Source of the DNA: an uncultured Pelagibacteraceae bacterium
GTDB lineage: Bacteria > Pseudomonadota > Alphaproteobacteria > Pelagibacterales > Pelagibacteraceae
NCBI GenBank assembly: GCA_902629575.1
Contig: CACORJ010000007.1
Coordinates: forward strand, 1 to 58,419
Direction of reading: 5' to 3'
DNA: 58,419 nucleotides
The notes under the pieces were generated by a model. The model searched no databases and was not told where the DNA came from. It worked only from the letters and a program-made list of their open reading frames with translations. Below are positions 9,277 through 20,036 of this stretch, piece after piece. A program made the translations under genes and the position numbers. The number at the start of each line of letters is the position of its first letter. The stretch's first letter is position 1.

Positions 9277-9567
9277 ATGAAATTTAGACCGTTACACGAT
9301 AGAGTTTTAATAGAAGTTTTAGATAGCAGCGAAAAAACTGCTGGTGGAATAATCATACCTGATACAGCGCAGGAAAAACCTCAAGAAGGCAAAGTAGTTG
9401 CAGTTGGTGGTGGTGCAAAAACTGAAGATGGCAAAACGATACCAATGGATGTAAAAGTCGGAGATAAAGTTTTGTTTGGCAAATGGTCAGGAACCGAAGT
9501 CAAAATTGATGGCAAGGAATACAGCATAATGAAAGAATCAGACATTATGGGTATTTCAAGCAAATAA
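9277..9567 (+). CDS. groES: Co-chaperonin GroES
   Basis: Ten-kDa lid of the GroEL folding chamber. The 96 residues open [16 protein letters not shown], and the mobile loop [18 protein letters not shown] and the roof/base motif [10 protein letters not shown] are clear, as is [15 protein letters not shown]. The start is fixed by a good ribosome site (AAGGAGA, 5 bp before the ATG). It is 23 bp upstream of groEL, forming the classic groESL operon. Confidence 0.98.
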   Translation: MKFRPLHDRVLIEVLDSSEKTAGGIIIPDTAQEKPQEGKVVAVGGGAKTEDGKTIPMDVKVGDKVLFGKWSGTEVKIDGKEYSIMKESDIMGISSK

Positions 9568-9572
9568 TTTAA

Positions 9573-11252
<1,680 letters not shown>

Positions 11253-11278
11253 TCCCCATAAATCTCAAACAAAAATTC

Positions 11279-11309
11279 AAAAAGGGCAGTTTTTACTGCC
11301 CTTTTTTTT
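11279..11309 (+). terminator. Intrinsic terminator of groES-groEL
   Basis: GGGCAGT (11284-11290) and ACTGCCC (11295-11301) form a perfect 7-bp stem with a TTTT loop, flanked by an A-run that pairs with the following eight Ts, so the stem can extend. It lies 27 bp after the groEL stop and 20 bp before the 3' end of the convergent sulfotransferase gene. Because the A-run becomes a T-run on the other strand, it can work in both directions. Confidence 0.92.
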
Positions 11310-11329
11310 ATGCAAGAATTAATAATAGA

Positions 11330-12076
11330 TTAGTTAGCAAAATTTTTTGGTACTGATCTACTATAATTATACCTATCAAATATATATTTCGCTTCTGTTT
11401 TAATTATTTCAATATCTTTTTTGCCAAATCTTATTTTTTTTTGGATATTGGGATTTATACTTAATCTTTTTAAATTTACTTTATCAATCGAGATTTTTTC
11501 TTTTTCTAAATTTAACAATTTTTTTAATTTTTTAACATTCTCTTTATATTCTTCATATCTAAAAATATTTACTTTATATTTTTTACTAAAAATTATTTGT
11601 TTAATCTCGTAAAAAATTCCTGCACATCGTGTAGTTAAAAATAGTCTGAATAAAAGATTAATTTCTTTTTTACTTAATTTGTTTATCTGTTCAACATTAA
11701 AAGTTTTATAAAAAAATAATTGCCAAAGAAAAAAGCTTACTATCCAATTATAAGGATTCCTTATAAACGCGAAAATATAATAATTATTTAAATTTAGCTT
11801 AATATCATTTTCTAAAACTTTTAAGCTTGAATGGTCATTCAAAACAACTTTTCTCAAAATTTTGAACTTCTTAAAATTTTTAAAATTAAATTTTTTAATT
11901 TTATAATTTCTGCTATTTAATAAAGATAATTTTTTTTTACGTTTCTCTTCGTTTGGTAATAACGGTGTAATTATATCATGCTTGTCGCAAAATTGAGATA
12001 GATAAAATTCCAACGAACTTCCTCCAGTTTTCGGTGTTTTGAGAAAAACAAATTTATGTTTTTTTGATACTATCAC
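11330..12076 (-). CDS. Sulfotransferase family protein
   Basis: Likely moves sulfate from PAPS to a carbohydrate or other acceptor. The 5'-phosphosulfate loop is near the N-terminus (FLKTPKTGGSSLE, about residues 11-23) and the 3'-phosphate motif is FIRNPYNWIVS (about residue 105), the two hallmarks of the family; the conserved His may be the one in LNDHSSLK. The apparent start codon is GTG at 12076, since no ATG lies suitably close, and the ribosome site is weak. It is a single gene facing the groEL terminator, with a very Lys/Asn/Ile-rich composition. Acceptor unknown; a surface glycan is a reasonable guess. Confidence 0.78.
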   Translation of the reverse strand: MIVSKKHKFVFLKTPKTGGSSLEFYLSQFCDKHDIITPLLPNEEKRKKKLSLLNSRNYKIKKFNFKNFKKFKILRKVVLNDHSSLKVLENDIKLNLNNYYIFAFIRNPYNWIVSFFLWQLFFYKTFNVEQINKLSKKEINLLFRLFLTTRCAGIFYEIKQIIFSKKYKVNIFRYEEYKENVKKLKKLLNLEKEKISIDKVNLKRLSINPNIQKKIRFGKKDIEIIKTEAKYIFDRYNYSRSVPKNFAN

Positions 12077-12171
12077 TTGAAGATTTTTAAAGTAACCTAC
12101 TTTATGTAAAAAAATTTTACGATAATATTTTTTTTATTTCAATAAAAATAAACTAGTTTAATGTTAAAATT

Positions 12172-12282
12172 ATGTCTAAACGATACAGTGGAAAATCTTT
12201 TAAAGACTCAAGTAGGAAAAAGAAACCAAAATCAAGCTTGAAAGAAAAAAGAAGAATCAAAAAACTTAAGCAAAAAAAATGA
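12172..12282 (+). CDS. Candidate very basic 36-aa microprotein
   Basis: ATG at 12172 opens a 37-codon frame ending in TGA at 12280-12282. The peptide begins MSKRYSGKSFKDSSRKKKPK and ends KLKQKK; about half of its residues are Lys or Arg and there is no hydrophobic segment. This is the only plausible coding content in the 295-bp space between the sulfotransferase and typA. There is no clear ribosome site, and AT-rich DNA yields Lys-rich frames by chance, so the call is tentative. If real, a nucleic-acid- or ribosome-associated role would fit the composition. Confidence 0.4.
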   Translation: MSKRYSGKSFKDSSRKKKPKSSLKEKRRIKKLKQKK

Positions 12283-12333
12283 ATTAATACAATTTTTATC
12301 GATTAATTAAAGAATTTCAGGGGTTTTTTTAAG

Positions 12334-12361
12334 TTTTCAAAGCTATTTATTTATGTATAAC
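12334..12361 (+). promoter_or_regulatory. Possible typA promoter giving a near-leaderless mRNA
   Basis: TTTTCA (12334-12339) and TATAAC (12356-12361) are spaced by 16 bp. The -10 ends only 10 bp before the typA ATG at 12372, so transcription would start about 4 bases before the start codon. No Shine-Dalgarno sequence is present in the CACCACAGTTC that precedes the ATG. Confidence 0.4.
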
Positions 12362-12371
12362 ACCACAGTTC

Positions 12372-14198
12372 ATGAGCCAAGAAATTAGAAACATTACTAT
12401 AATCGCACACGTTGATCACGGTAAAACTACCTTAATTGATAATTTGATGAAACAAAGTGGTTCTTTTAGAGAAAATGAGATTATTGATGAAAGATTAATG
12501 GATTCTGGAGAATTAGAGAAAGAAAGAGGTATAACAATTCTTGCGAAACCAGCTTCTATCAATTGGAAAGATTCAAGAATAAATATTATTGATACACCGG
12601 GTCACCGAGATTTTGCGGCAGAAGTTGAAAGAGTTTTAAGTATGGCAGATGGTGCCCTTCTACTGATTGACTCAGCTGAAGGTGTGATGCCACAAACAAA
12701 ATTCGTACTTGCTAAAGCTCTAAAACAAGGTTTAAGACCAATTGTTGTAATCAATAAATTAGACAAATCAGATCAAAGAGCCAATGAAGTTTTAGATGAA
12801 ACATTTGATTTATTTGTAAGTTTAGATGCAAATGAGCAACAACTAGACTTCCCTGTTTTATATGCAAGTGGAAGATCTGGTTGGGCTGATAAAGAAATTG
12901 ATGGTCCAAGAGAAAATTTAAATCCTTTATTAGATCAAATTATTGATCATGTAAAACCAGCCGAACTTGATAAAACAAAACCCTTTGCAATGCTGTCTAC
13001 TCTTCTTTATGCAGATAATTTTTTAGGCAGAAGCTTGGTCGGAAAAATTGCCCAAGGAACTGCAAAAGCAAATCAATCTATTAAGGCAATAGATCTAAAA
13101 GGTAAAAAAGTGGATGAAGGAAGACTTACTAAAATTTTCAGATATGAAGGCACAAAAAAAGTACCAATCGAAATCGGTGAAGCTGGAGATATTGTGGTTG
13201 TAGCTGGTTTAGAAAAAGCGAGTGTTGCAGACACAATTTGTGATCTTGAAGTAAATGATCCTATTAAAGCTACTCCGATCGATCCACCAACAATGTCCAT
13301 TACGATTACTGTAAACACCTCTCCTCTTGCAGGAACCGAAGGTAAAAAGCTTACAAGTACTCAGATAAGAGATAGGTTAATTCAAGAGGCGCAGAATAAT
13401 GTTGGAATTACTTTTAAAGAAAATGAAGGTAACGATTCTTTTGTTGTAAGTGGGAGAGGTGAATTGATGTTAGAAATTTTACTCACTCAAATGAGAAGAG
13501 AGGGTTTTGAAATGACTGTAAGTCCCCCAAGAGTTCTTTATAAATCCGATGATGACGGCAACAAGCTTGAACCAATAGAGGAAATTACTATGGATCTAGA
13601 TGAGGAACATTCATCCAAAATTATTGACTCAATGAATAGGAGAAAAGGTAAATTAATAGAATTAAAAGATACTGGTAAAAACAAAAAAAGATTAATCTTT
13701 CATGCACCAACAAGAGGTTTGATGGGATATACAAGTCGATTTTTAACACTTACAAAAGGTAATGGTGTAATTAATAGAATTTTTCATACGTATGGACCAT
13801 TTGAAGGTGAGATGGAAGGTAGAAGAAATGGTGCGCTTATTTCAATGGAGAAAGGAAAAGCGGTCGCATTTGCAATATTTAATTTACAGGCCAGAGGTGA
13901 AATGTTTGTAACTCATAATGATCCTGTTTATCCAGGTATGATTGTGGGATTATCACCTAAACCAGGAGATATGATTATTAATGTTATGAAGGGTAAAAAA
14001 TTAACTAATATGAGAACACAAGGTACAGATGAAAATGTTGTTTTAACACCAGTAAGAAAAATGTCCATTGCAGAGCAATTAAGCATGTTAAATACTGATG
14101 AGGCTTTAGAGATCACTCCAGACTCTTGTAGATTAAGAAAAGCAATTCTTGATCCGCATGAAAGAAAGAGAAGTGAAAAATCAGGCGCTGCTGCCTAA
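12372..14198 (+). CDS. typA: Translational GTPase TypA/BipA
   Basis: Ribosome-associated GTPase of the EF-G family, involved in ribosome assembly and stress adaptation. At 608 residues it is the usual length. G1 is AHVDHGKTTL, G2 lies around ERGITI, G3 is DTPGHRDF, G4 is NKLDKSD. The TypA-specific C-terminal region is seen (RGLMGYTSRFLT, and near the end LRKAILDPHERKR). There is no ribosome site before the ATG, while the N-terminus MSQEIRNITIIAHVDHGK fits the family exactly. Its stop overlaps the convergent YczE-like gene in CTAA. Confidence 0.97.
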   Translation: MSQEIRNITIIAHVDHGKTTLIDNLMKQSGSFRENEIIDERLMDSGELEKERGITILAKPASINWKDSRINIIDTPGHRDFAAEVERVLSMADGALLLIDSAEGVMPQTKFVLAKALKQGLRPIVVINKLDKSDQRANEVLDETFDLFVSLDANEQQLDFPVLYASGRSGWADKEIDGPRENLNPLLDQIIDHVKPAELDKTKPFAMLSTLLYADNFLGRSLVGKIAQGTAKANQSIKAIDLKGKKVDEGRLTKIFRYEGTKKVPIEIGEAGDIVVVAGLEKASVADTICDLEVNDPIKATPIDPPTMSITITVNTSPLAGTEGKKLTSTQIRDRLIQEAQNNVGITFKENEGNDSFVVSGRGELMLEILLTQMRREGFEMTVSPPRVLYKSDDDGNKLEPIEEITMDLDEEHSSKIIDSMNRRKGKLIELKDTGKNKKRLIFHAPTRGLMGYTSRFLTLTKGNGVINRIFHTYGPFEGEMEGRRNGALISMEKGKAVAFAIFNLQARGEMFVTHNDPVYPGMIVGLSPKPGDMIINVMKGKKLTNMRTQGTDENVVLTPVRKMSIAEQLSMLNTDEALEITPDSCRLRKAILDPHERKRSEKSGAAA

Positions 14199-14842
14199 TT
14201 GAAAATTTTTTCAACTATATAAAGACCTAAAGCAACACAAGGGCCAATTCCAAAAGCAAATAATAAGGTCCCCACTCCCACAGTTCCTCCTAAATACCAC
14301 CCCAAACTTACAACCGAGATCTCTAAAAATGCTCTTACAGCAGCAACTGGTAAATTCGTTTTTTTTTGTAAACCAATCATCAAACCATCTCTTGGTCCTG
14401 CTCCAAGATTAGATACTAAATAAATACCTCCACCAATCCCAACTGTTATTACTGAAACTATTGCTAAAATTAATTGATATAAATAGTTAGTTGGGGTTGG
14501 AACGAATTTTATACAAAGATCAATCATAAATGCAATAATGATTGCATTAAGTATAGTCCCAATTCCTGGTTTTTGACCAAGTGGTATCCATAAAATTAAA
14601 ACTGCAACACTAATCAAAAATGTTATTGTTCCTATACTCAAGTTAATATTTAAGGAAATACCTTGTGCTAAAACACTCCATGGGGAAGCGCCAGTAAAAG
14701 ATACAATTAATAAACCTTCTCCAAGACCAAATAACATCAAACCAAAACATAAAAAAAAGAATGTAGAGAATCTTGGTTTAAAATTATATGGCTTATCAGA
14801 ACTCCAATTGACTCTTGGTATTTTCTTAATTTTTAAAAACAT
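14195..14842 (-). CDS. YczE/YyaS/YitT-family membrane protein
   Basis: A 215-residue inner-membrane protein with about five or six hydrophobic helices. The N-terminal half has GLMLFGLGEGLLIVSFTGASPWSVL and the C-terminal half has the matching GIYLVSNLGAGPRDGLMIGLQ, the duplicated glycine-rich motif of the YczE-like family. The function of the family is not established; transport is often assumed. It is a single-gene unit convergent with typA and divergent from the DUF6134 gene. Confidence 0.75.
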   Translation of the reverse strand: MFLKIKKIPRVNWSSDKPYNFKPRFSTFFFLCFGLMLFGLGEGLLIVSFTGASPWSVLAQGISLNINLSIGTITFLISVAVLILWIPLGQKPGIGTILNAIIIAFMIDLCIKFVPTPTNYLYQLILAIVSVITVGIGGGIYLVSNLGAGPRDGLMIGLQKKTNLPVAAVRAFLEISVVSLGWYLGGTVGVGTLLFAFGIGPCVALGLYIVEKIFN

Positions 14843-14892
14843 TTCAATAAGTTATTTCTATTGTTAATAAAGTCTATTAAACTAGTTGTTAA

Positions 14893-15573
14893 ATGAAAAA
14901 AATTATAGTCATTTTATTTCTCTTAATTTATCCAACAAATTCAATCGCGCATATTGAACATTACATTAAATACAAGAAAATTGAGATGGAGATTTTTCGA
15001 AATGGTGAACTAATTGGCTATAATCATTATTTTTTCAATAGAAATGGAGCAGAAACTATTGTCACCAATCAAATTAAATTTGCAGTTAAACTCTTGGGAG
15101 CAACAGTTTTCCAAGTTGAGGGCTATAGCGAGGAAAAATATCTCAAAGATCAATTGGTTTCTTATAATTCTAAAACTTTACAAAACGACAAAAAAAAGTT
15201 TGTTAATCTAACATTTAATAAAAAAAATAAAAAATTTGAAATTAAAGGCTCTTCATATAATGGAGAAGCTTCAGCTGATAACGTAATTGGAAATTGGTGG
15301 AATCATAAAATTTTACAAGCAAGTTCTCAAATAAGTCCTATCTCAGGCAGTATTAAGGATCAAGTTGTAACTTTTCTAGGTAAAGAAAAAATAGATCTTT
15401 ATGGAAAGGTTTATGATGTTGATCATTTTACACTGAAGTCTAAAGATATGAGTATAGCAAAAGATAAAAGATTAGATTTTGATATTTGGTATGATCAAAA
15501 AAATTTAATGATATTAAAAGTATCCTACTCAAGAATGGGTAACTGGGAATATAAATTAAAAAATTTTGATTAA
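14893..15573 (+). CDS. Secreted DUF6134 family protein
   Basis: Signal peptide MKKIIVILFLLIYPTNSIAH (cleavage likely after SIA), then a periplasmic domain of about 205 residues rich in beta strands: EIFRNGELIGYNHYFFNRNG, VEGYSEEKY, NWWNHKILQ and ending MGNWEYKL. This pattern matches DUF6134, a proteobacterial family of unknown function. It has no Cys in the mature part and no lipobox. It stands alone, with its 3' end 1 bp from the oxidoreductase gene on the other strand. Confidence 0.72.
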   Translation: MKKIIVILFLLIYPTNSIAHIEHYIKYKKIEMEIFRNGELIGYNHYFFNRNGAETIVTNQIKFAVKLLGATVFQVEGYSEEKYLKDQLVSYNSKTLQNDKKKFVNLTFNKKNKKFEIKGSSYNGEASADNVIGNWWNHKILQASSQISPISGSIKDQVVTFLGKEKIDLYGKVYDVDHFTLKSKDMSIAKDKRLDFDIWYDQKNLMILKVSYSRMGNWEYKLKNFD

Positions 15574-15574
15574 T

Positions 15575-16546
15575 TTATCTTGAGATTTTTTTAAATAAAT
15601 CATGTGCACTTATCCATCCTGACTCTAATCTAGGTCCTACAAACCAATCAGCACAAACACCTAGTCTTTTCTTAGGATCCCAATAGCTTTTAATTTTAAA
15701 TGGTATAGAATTTGAAGAGTATCTCCAACCGTGATTAAGTGAATAATAAATTTTTGTTTTTTTGATGTTTGAAAGTTTAAAAAATTTATCAATCATAATT
15801 TTCGAATTTTCTTTTTTGTTATTCTTGTTTTTTTTAATCTTTTTATTTGCCCACTTAAATGTACTTTGAAGAGTCCATAAATCATAATTTGATTTAAACC
15901 TTTTTTTTGAGTTTTCGTTTCCAGCCCATCCAAGAATTGGGTCTTCAAAAAGATAGCTACTTTTTGAATTCTTACTTTTTTTTATAGCAATCATAGTAGT
16001 AATATTTGCATCCATTTTTATAGATTTTTTCAAAAAAGGATTATTTATGAATTTTTTAGAGAGTTTTTTTAATTGCGGGAAAGGGCAAGTCAATATTAGG
16101 TTTTTAAAAGATCTCAATTTTCCATTATCAAATAATAAATACCAGAGTTTATTTTTATGATAGATTTTTTTTAATTCACTATGATAGTTGCAATTAATTT
16201 TTTTTAGCAAATATTTGCTAATATCATTGTTTCCATTTTTTCCAATTATTTTTAAATGTTTTTTATTCTCTTTTTTTTTTGAATTAAGAAAAACATGTTT
16301 GCCACCCCATAGTTTTAGAATTCTTTTTTTTATTAAATCTTTAGTAAATTTTTTAAATTTTCTAGTTTTTGGTGAAATATACTGAGTACCATGATCAAAA
16401 CCTATTTTGCCTTTTATTCTTTTAAAAGATGCACGACCCCCAGGACCTCTTGCTTTGTCGAACAGAATTACCGAATATCTTTTATTTAGAAGATTTGCAA
16501 TTGTCGCTCCGGAAATTCCAGAACCAATTATACAAAATTCACTCAT
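15575..16546 (-). CDS. FAD/NAD(P)-binding amine-oxidase-like oxidoreductase
   Basis: A 323-residue flavoprotein of the renalase-like group. The dinucleotide-binding fold opens the protein (FCIIGSGISGATIANLL, with the GxGxxG loop at about residues 8-13), followed by FDKARGPGGRASFKR, the typical RGxGGR FAD motif, then DHGTQYISP. The C-terminus has YSLNHGWRYSS and RLGVCADWFVGPRLESGWISAHDL, the second FAD-contact region of this family. The substrate is not known. Its start overlaps the pmbA stop by 4 bp, so it is the third gene of a tldD-pmbA operon. Confidence 0.82.
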   Translation of the reverse strand: MSEFCIIGSGISGATIANLLNKRYSVILFDKARGPGGRASFKRIKGKIGFDHGTQYISPKTRKFKKFTKDLIKKRILKLWGGKHVFLNSKKKENKKHLKIIGKNGNNDISKYLLKKINCNYHSELKKIYHKNKLWYLLFDNGKLRSFKNLILTCPFPQLKKLSKKFINNPFLKKSIKMDANITTMIAIKKSKNSKSSYLFEDPILGWAGNENSKKRFKSNYDLWTLQSTFKWANKKIKKNKNNKKENSKIMIDKFFKLSNIKKTKIYYSLNHGWRYSSNSIPFKIKSYWDPKKRLGVCADWFVGPRLESGWISAHDLFKKISR

Positions 16547-17859
16547 TTACCAGCAACAACCATTCCCTCTATCAGCATTGTTGGTGAGTTAGTTGCATAT
16601 TTGAATTCCAAATCATTTGCTAAAGTAATATTTTGAAATATGTCTTTAAAATTCCCTGCTATGGTAATTTCATTAATTGGATACTTAAACTCTCCATTTT
16701 CAACAAAAAACCCAGTCGCCCCTACTGAATAATCTCCGGTAACAATATTACTTCCATGGCCTATGGTTTCTGTAATATAGAGACTTTTTGAATTTAAATT
16801 CAATAAATCTTTGAAACTAATATTTCCATTTTCAAAATAAAGATTACTTGTTCCTCCACATCTACCATTAGATTTAAGATTTAGTTTTTTTCCATTGTAT
16901 GTATCAACCAGATAATGTTTTAAAACTCCTTGATCCACTAGTTTAAGTGTATCTGTCTTTACTCCCTCGATATCAAAATTTCTTGAACCTAAACCTTTGA
17001 GCAAATCAGGTTTGTCAAATACATTTATTTTATCTGAAAATATTTTTTGACTAACTTTATCCTTTAAAAAAGAAGTGCCTCTTGATATCGCTGATGAAGA
17101 TATGGCACTTGCAAACGTGCTTAATATTCCTTTAGCTATTCTTTTATCAAAAATTATAGGAATTTTTTCGCTCCCGATTTTTTTTGGACTTAATTTTCGA
17201 ATAGTTTGAATAGCAGATGCATTTCCTAATTCATTTGCATCATCTAGATCTTTTAAAAAACATTTGCTGGAATATTCGTAATCTCTTTCCATGCTTTTTT
17301 CGTCTTTTGCAACTGTTACACTTGAAGCTGTAAATGAAGACGTTTTGTAACCACTGCAAAAACCTTCACTATTAGCTAAAACAAAATTCGTTTTTCTTTG
17401 AGTAAAACTTGACTCTGTATTAACAATTTTTTTATCATTTGATGCAGCTAATTCTAATTTTTTTAAATAATCTATTTTTTGATCATTTTCTATATGAGTA
17501 TCATCATAGAGATCTAAATCTTTAACTTCTTTTGCTAATAAGTCCTGGTCCGGCAGAGAATTAAATTCGTCCTCAGGGGTATTTTTTGTAGTCTCAACAC
17601 ATTTTTCGATCAAAATGTTTAAATTATCGTCAAGCAAATTAGAGGAAGATATCGAAGATTTTTTTTTACCAATATAAGTGGTTATGCTTATGCCTAGATC
17701 ATCAGACCTATTAGACTCGTCTAATTTTTTATTTCTAAAATTAACAGTTTCAGAAACAGAGTTATCTACAATCACACTTGAGTCAGTTGCACCTAATTTC
17801 TTTGCTAAACCTAAACAATATGATGCTTTTTTTTCTAAAAATTCTTGATCTTTAACCAT
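16543..17859 (-). CDS. pmbA: Metalloprotease-associated protein PmbA (TldE)
   Basis: The partner of TldD in a heterodimeric zinc protease that degrades unfolded peptides and in some bacteria matures microcins. The 438 residues lack the HExxH site of TldD, as expected for TldE/PmbA. Family features are SSAISRGTSFL, NGRCGGTSNLYFENG and the C-terminal LANDLEFKYATNSPTMLIEGM. It starts immediately after the tldD stop codon (TAA then ATG) and overlaps the next gene, so all three are co-transcribed. Confidence 0.92.
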   Translation of the reverse strand: MVKDQEFLEKKASYCLGLAKKLGATDSSVIVDNSVSETVNFRNKKLDESNRSDDLGISITTYIGKKKSSISSSNLLDDNLNILIEKCVETTKNTPEDEFNSLPDQDLLAKEVKDLDLYDDTHIENDQKIDYLKKLELAASNDKKIVNTESSFTQRKTNFVLANSEGFCSGYKTSSFTASSVTVAKDEKSMERDYEYSSKCFLKDLDDANELGNASAIQTIRKLSPKKIGSEKIPIIFDKRIAKGILSTFASAISSSAISRGTSFLKDKVSQKIFSDKINVFDKPDLLKGLGSRNFDIEGVKTDTLKLVDQGVLKHYLVDTYNGKKLNLKSNGRCGGTSNLYFENGNISFKDLLNLNSKSLYITETIGHGSNIVTGDYSVGATGFFVENGEFKYPINEITIAGNFKDIFQNITLANDLEFKYATNSPTMLIEGMVVAGK

Positions 17860-19281
17860 TTAAAGTTTCGTACCACCCACAGTCATCTTATTGATTAATA
17901 TAGATGGCTGCGCTACACCTACGGGGACACCTTGTCCAGCTTTACCACATGTTCCGATTCCAGGGTCCATCATCATATCATTTCCTACCATAGAAACTTC
18001 TTTTAAAATTGAGGGACCATCTCCAATTAATGTTGCACCCTTAATTGGTGATCCAATTTTGCCGTTAACAATTTCATAAGCTTCAGTGCAATTAAATACA
18101 AATTTACCAGATGTAATATCAACTTGTCCACCACCAAAACTAACTGCGAAAATACCTTTGTCGACAGCTTTAATCATTTCTTCTTGAGTTTGCTTACCGC
18201 TTAACATCATCGTATTTCTCATTCTTGGTAGAACTATATGTCTATAATTTTCTCTTCTTCCGCTACCAGTAGATTTTGTTTTCATCAAACGTGCATTAAG
18301 CCTATCTTGCATAAAATTTTTTAAAATTCCGTTTTCAATTAAAACAGTTTTTTCTGTTGGTGTTCCCTCATCGTCAATTGTAAGACTGCCTCTTCTTTTA
18401 TCAATGGTACCATCATCAATAATTGTAACTCCCTCACTTGCAACTTTTTGGCCCATCAGATTATGAAATGCTGAAGTTTTCTTTCTATTGAAATCCCCCT
18501 CTAAACCATGACCAACAGCTTCATGAATTAATATTGCTGGCCACCCAGGTCCGAGTACAACCTTCATCTCACCTGCTGGCGCGGGTTTACTCTCTAAATT
18601 CACTGATGCTATCCTTAAAGCTTCATCACAAACACTTTTCCAATTTTCATCTTTTAAATATGAATCGTAAGATTGTCTTCCACCAACACCGTATACGCCT
18701 GTTTCTTTTCTGCCATCTTTCTCCACCATAACCGACACATTAAATCTTACCAAAGGACGTACATCTGACAAAGTCTCTCCACCAGATCTAATTATTTCTA
18801 TAGACTTTTGCTCTCCCAAAAAATTAGCTGTAACTTGTTTAACCTTATCACCTTTAGATCGTAAATAATCATTTACATCGTTCAATATTTTGATTTTTTC
18901 ATTAAGAAATTTTTGCTCAATAGGATTAATATTGTCATAATACTTTTTATTTGATTTAGGAATTTCATGATTGTAAGTACCTTTGACAGATTTTAATGTT
19001 GACTTTAAATTTTCTGAAGATTGTTTTAAAGAGTTCTTAGAAATTTCATTCGAATGAGAATAAGCAACCACTTCGTCAGATATAGCTCTAAAACCAAATC
19101 CTAAATCTGAATTATAACTGGAATTTTTAATTTTGTTATCGTCTAATAATATCGACTCAGATTTCGAATTTTCCAAATATAATTCTCCATCATCACATTT
19201 TTGCAAAGTGTCCGAAATAATACTTTCAGCCTCTTTTCTAGATAAGTCAGATTTTTCAAAGAAATCACTCATAAGTAACAT
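17860..19281 (-). CDS. tldD: Zinc metalloprotease TldD
   Basis: Catalytic subunit of TldD/PmbA. The zinc site is seen as LIHEAVGHGLEGDFNRK (HExxxH) near residue 253, and the C-terminal region carries IGTCGKAGQGVPVGVAQP, which supplies the third metal ligand in the family. The length of 473 residues is usual. Two start codons are possible, ATG at 19281 or at 19272 (MSDFFEK); the second gives a more typical N-terminus, and neither has a strong ribosome site. The 85 bp upstream is shared with the divergent DCC gene. Confidence 0.95.
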   Translation of the reverse strand: MLLMSDFFEKSDLSRKEAESIISDTLQKCDDGELYLENSKSESILLDDNKIKNSSYNSDLGFGFRAISDEVVAYSHSNEISKNSLKQSSENLKSTLKSVKGTYNHEIPKSNKKYYDNINPIEQKFLNEKIKILNDVNDYLRSKGDKVKQVTANFLGEQKSIEIIRSGGETLSDVRPLVRFNVSVMVEKDGRKETGVYGVGGRQSYDSYLKDENWKSVCDEALRIASVNLESKPAPAGEMKVVLGPGWPAILIHEAVGHGLEGDFNRKKTSAFHNLMGQKVASEGVTIIDDGTIDKRRGSLTIDDEGTPTEKTVLIENGILKNFMQDRLNARLMKTKSTGSGRRENYRHIVLPRMRNTMMLSGKQTQEEMIKAVDKGIFAVSFGGGQVDITSGKFVFNCTEAYEIVNGKIGSPIKGATLIGDGPSILKEVSMVGNDMMMDPGIGTCGKAGQGVPVGVAQPSILINKMTVGGTKL

Positions 19282-19366
19282 TAAATAGATTGTTTCATAA
19301 AATTTTCAACTAGAGTATTTTACGCATGTACATATCTGAGACAAATTAGTATTAAATTCTCTTATT

Positions 19367-19720
19367 ATGAAAGTTTATTTTAATAATTCTTGTAAAATTT
19401 GTAAGGCCGAAATTGATCTTTATAAAAAAGAAAAAATAGATGAAATTGATTGGGTTGATATTACAGATAATGAGTTGGCTGAAAATGAAACTTCTAAAGA
19501 CAGTAAACAGCTTTTAAGAAGACTTCACATCAAAGATGGTGAGAAAGTTTTAGGAGGCGCAGAGGCATTTTTATTATTATGGAAAAAAATGCCAAAATAT
19601 AATTTTCTTTATAATTTTTTTAAGCTACCAATAATTTTTAATATATTTTCTATTATATATGAAATACTGGCTTTTTTTCTTTATCTTAAAAATAGGAAAC
19701 AATTGAAAAAAATTAACTAA
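19367..19720 (+). CDS. DCC (DUF393) thiol-disulfide oxidoreductase-like protein
   Basis: A 117-residue protein that starts MKVYFNNSCKICKAEIDLY. The CxxC pair (CKIC) close to the N-terminus, the WVDITDNEL segment and the later LGGAEAFLLLWKKMP are the features of the DCC family, a thioredoxin-like group with no proven substrate. The C-terminus has a hydrophobic stretch (about residues 84-106) that may anchor it to the membrane. It overlaps the convergent small membrane protein gene by 8 bp. Confidence 0.8.
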   Translation: MKVYFNNSCKICKAEIDLYKKEKIDEIDWVDITDNELAENETSKDSKQLLRRLHIKDGEKVLGGAEAFLLLWKKMPKYNFLYNFFKLPIIFNIFSIIYEILAFFLYLKNRKQLKKIN

Positions 19721-20006
19721 AGAAAAACAAAAAAAATTTACTTAATAAAGACATTGAAGATATAAACATTACTAAAACTATAGAATACATGAATAAAATA
19801 AACTTATTTTTTTTTCTTCTAAGCCTTACAAAATCTTTGTCTTCTAAATCAGAAATATCTCTTTCACCAGCTACAGGATAATCATAAGTAAATCGCCAAG
19901 TGCTATCGCCAAGTCTTGGATCTAAATTATTAACATAGATTATCCATGAAATAATATATCTAAAAACTAAATATAAAATTATAAGAAAAATAGAACCCAA
20001 AATCAT
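19713..20006 (-). CDS. Small two-helix membrane protein, unknown function
   Basis: A 97-residue protein that I do not recognise. It has a hydrophobic N-terminal helix (MILGSIFLIILYLVFRYIIS, then WIIYV), a polar middle segment with LDPRLGDSTWRFTYDYPVAGERD and RLRRKKNK, and a C-terminal hydrophobic helix (FILFMYSIVLVMFISSMSLL). The polar loop is about 45 residues long and looks conserved in style rather than random. It is last in the leftward run behind the Lys-rich protein (30 bp gap). Membrane placement is a prediction. Confidence 0.6.
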   Translation of the reverse strand: MILGSIFLIILYLVFRYIISWIIYVNNLDPRLGDSTWRFTYDYPVAGERDISDLEDKDFVRLRRKKNKFILFMYSIVLVMFISSMSLLSKFFLFFFS

Positions 20007-20036
20007 AAAATATAATACCCAATTAAATCTATATAT

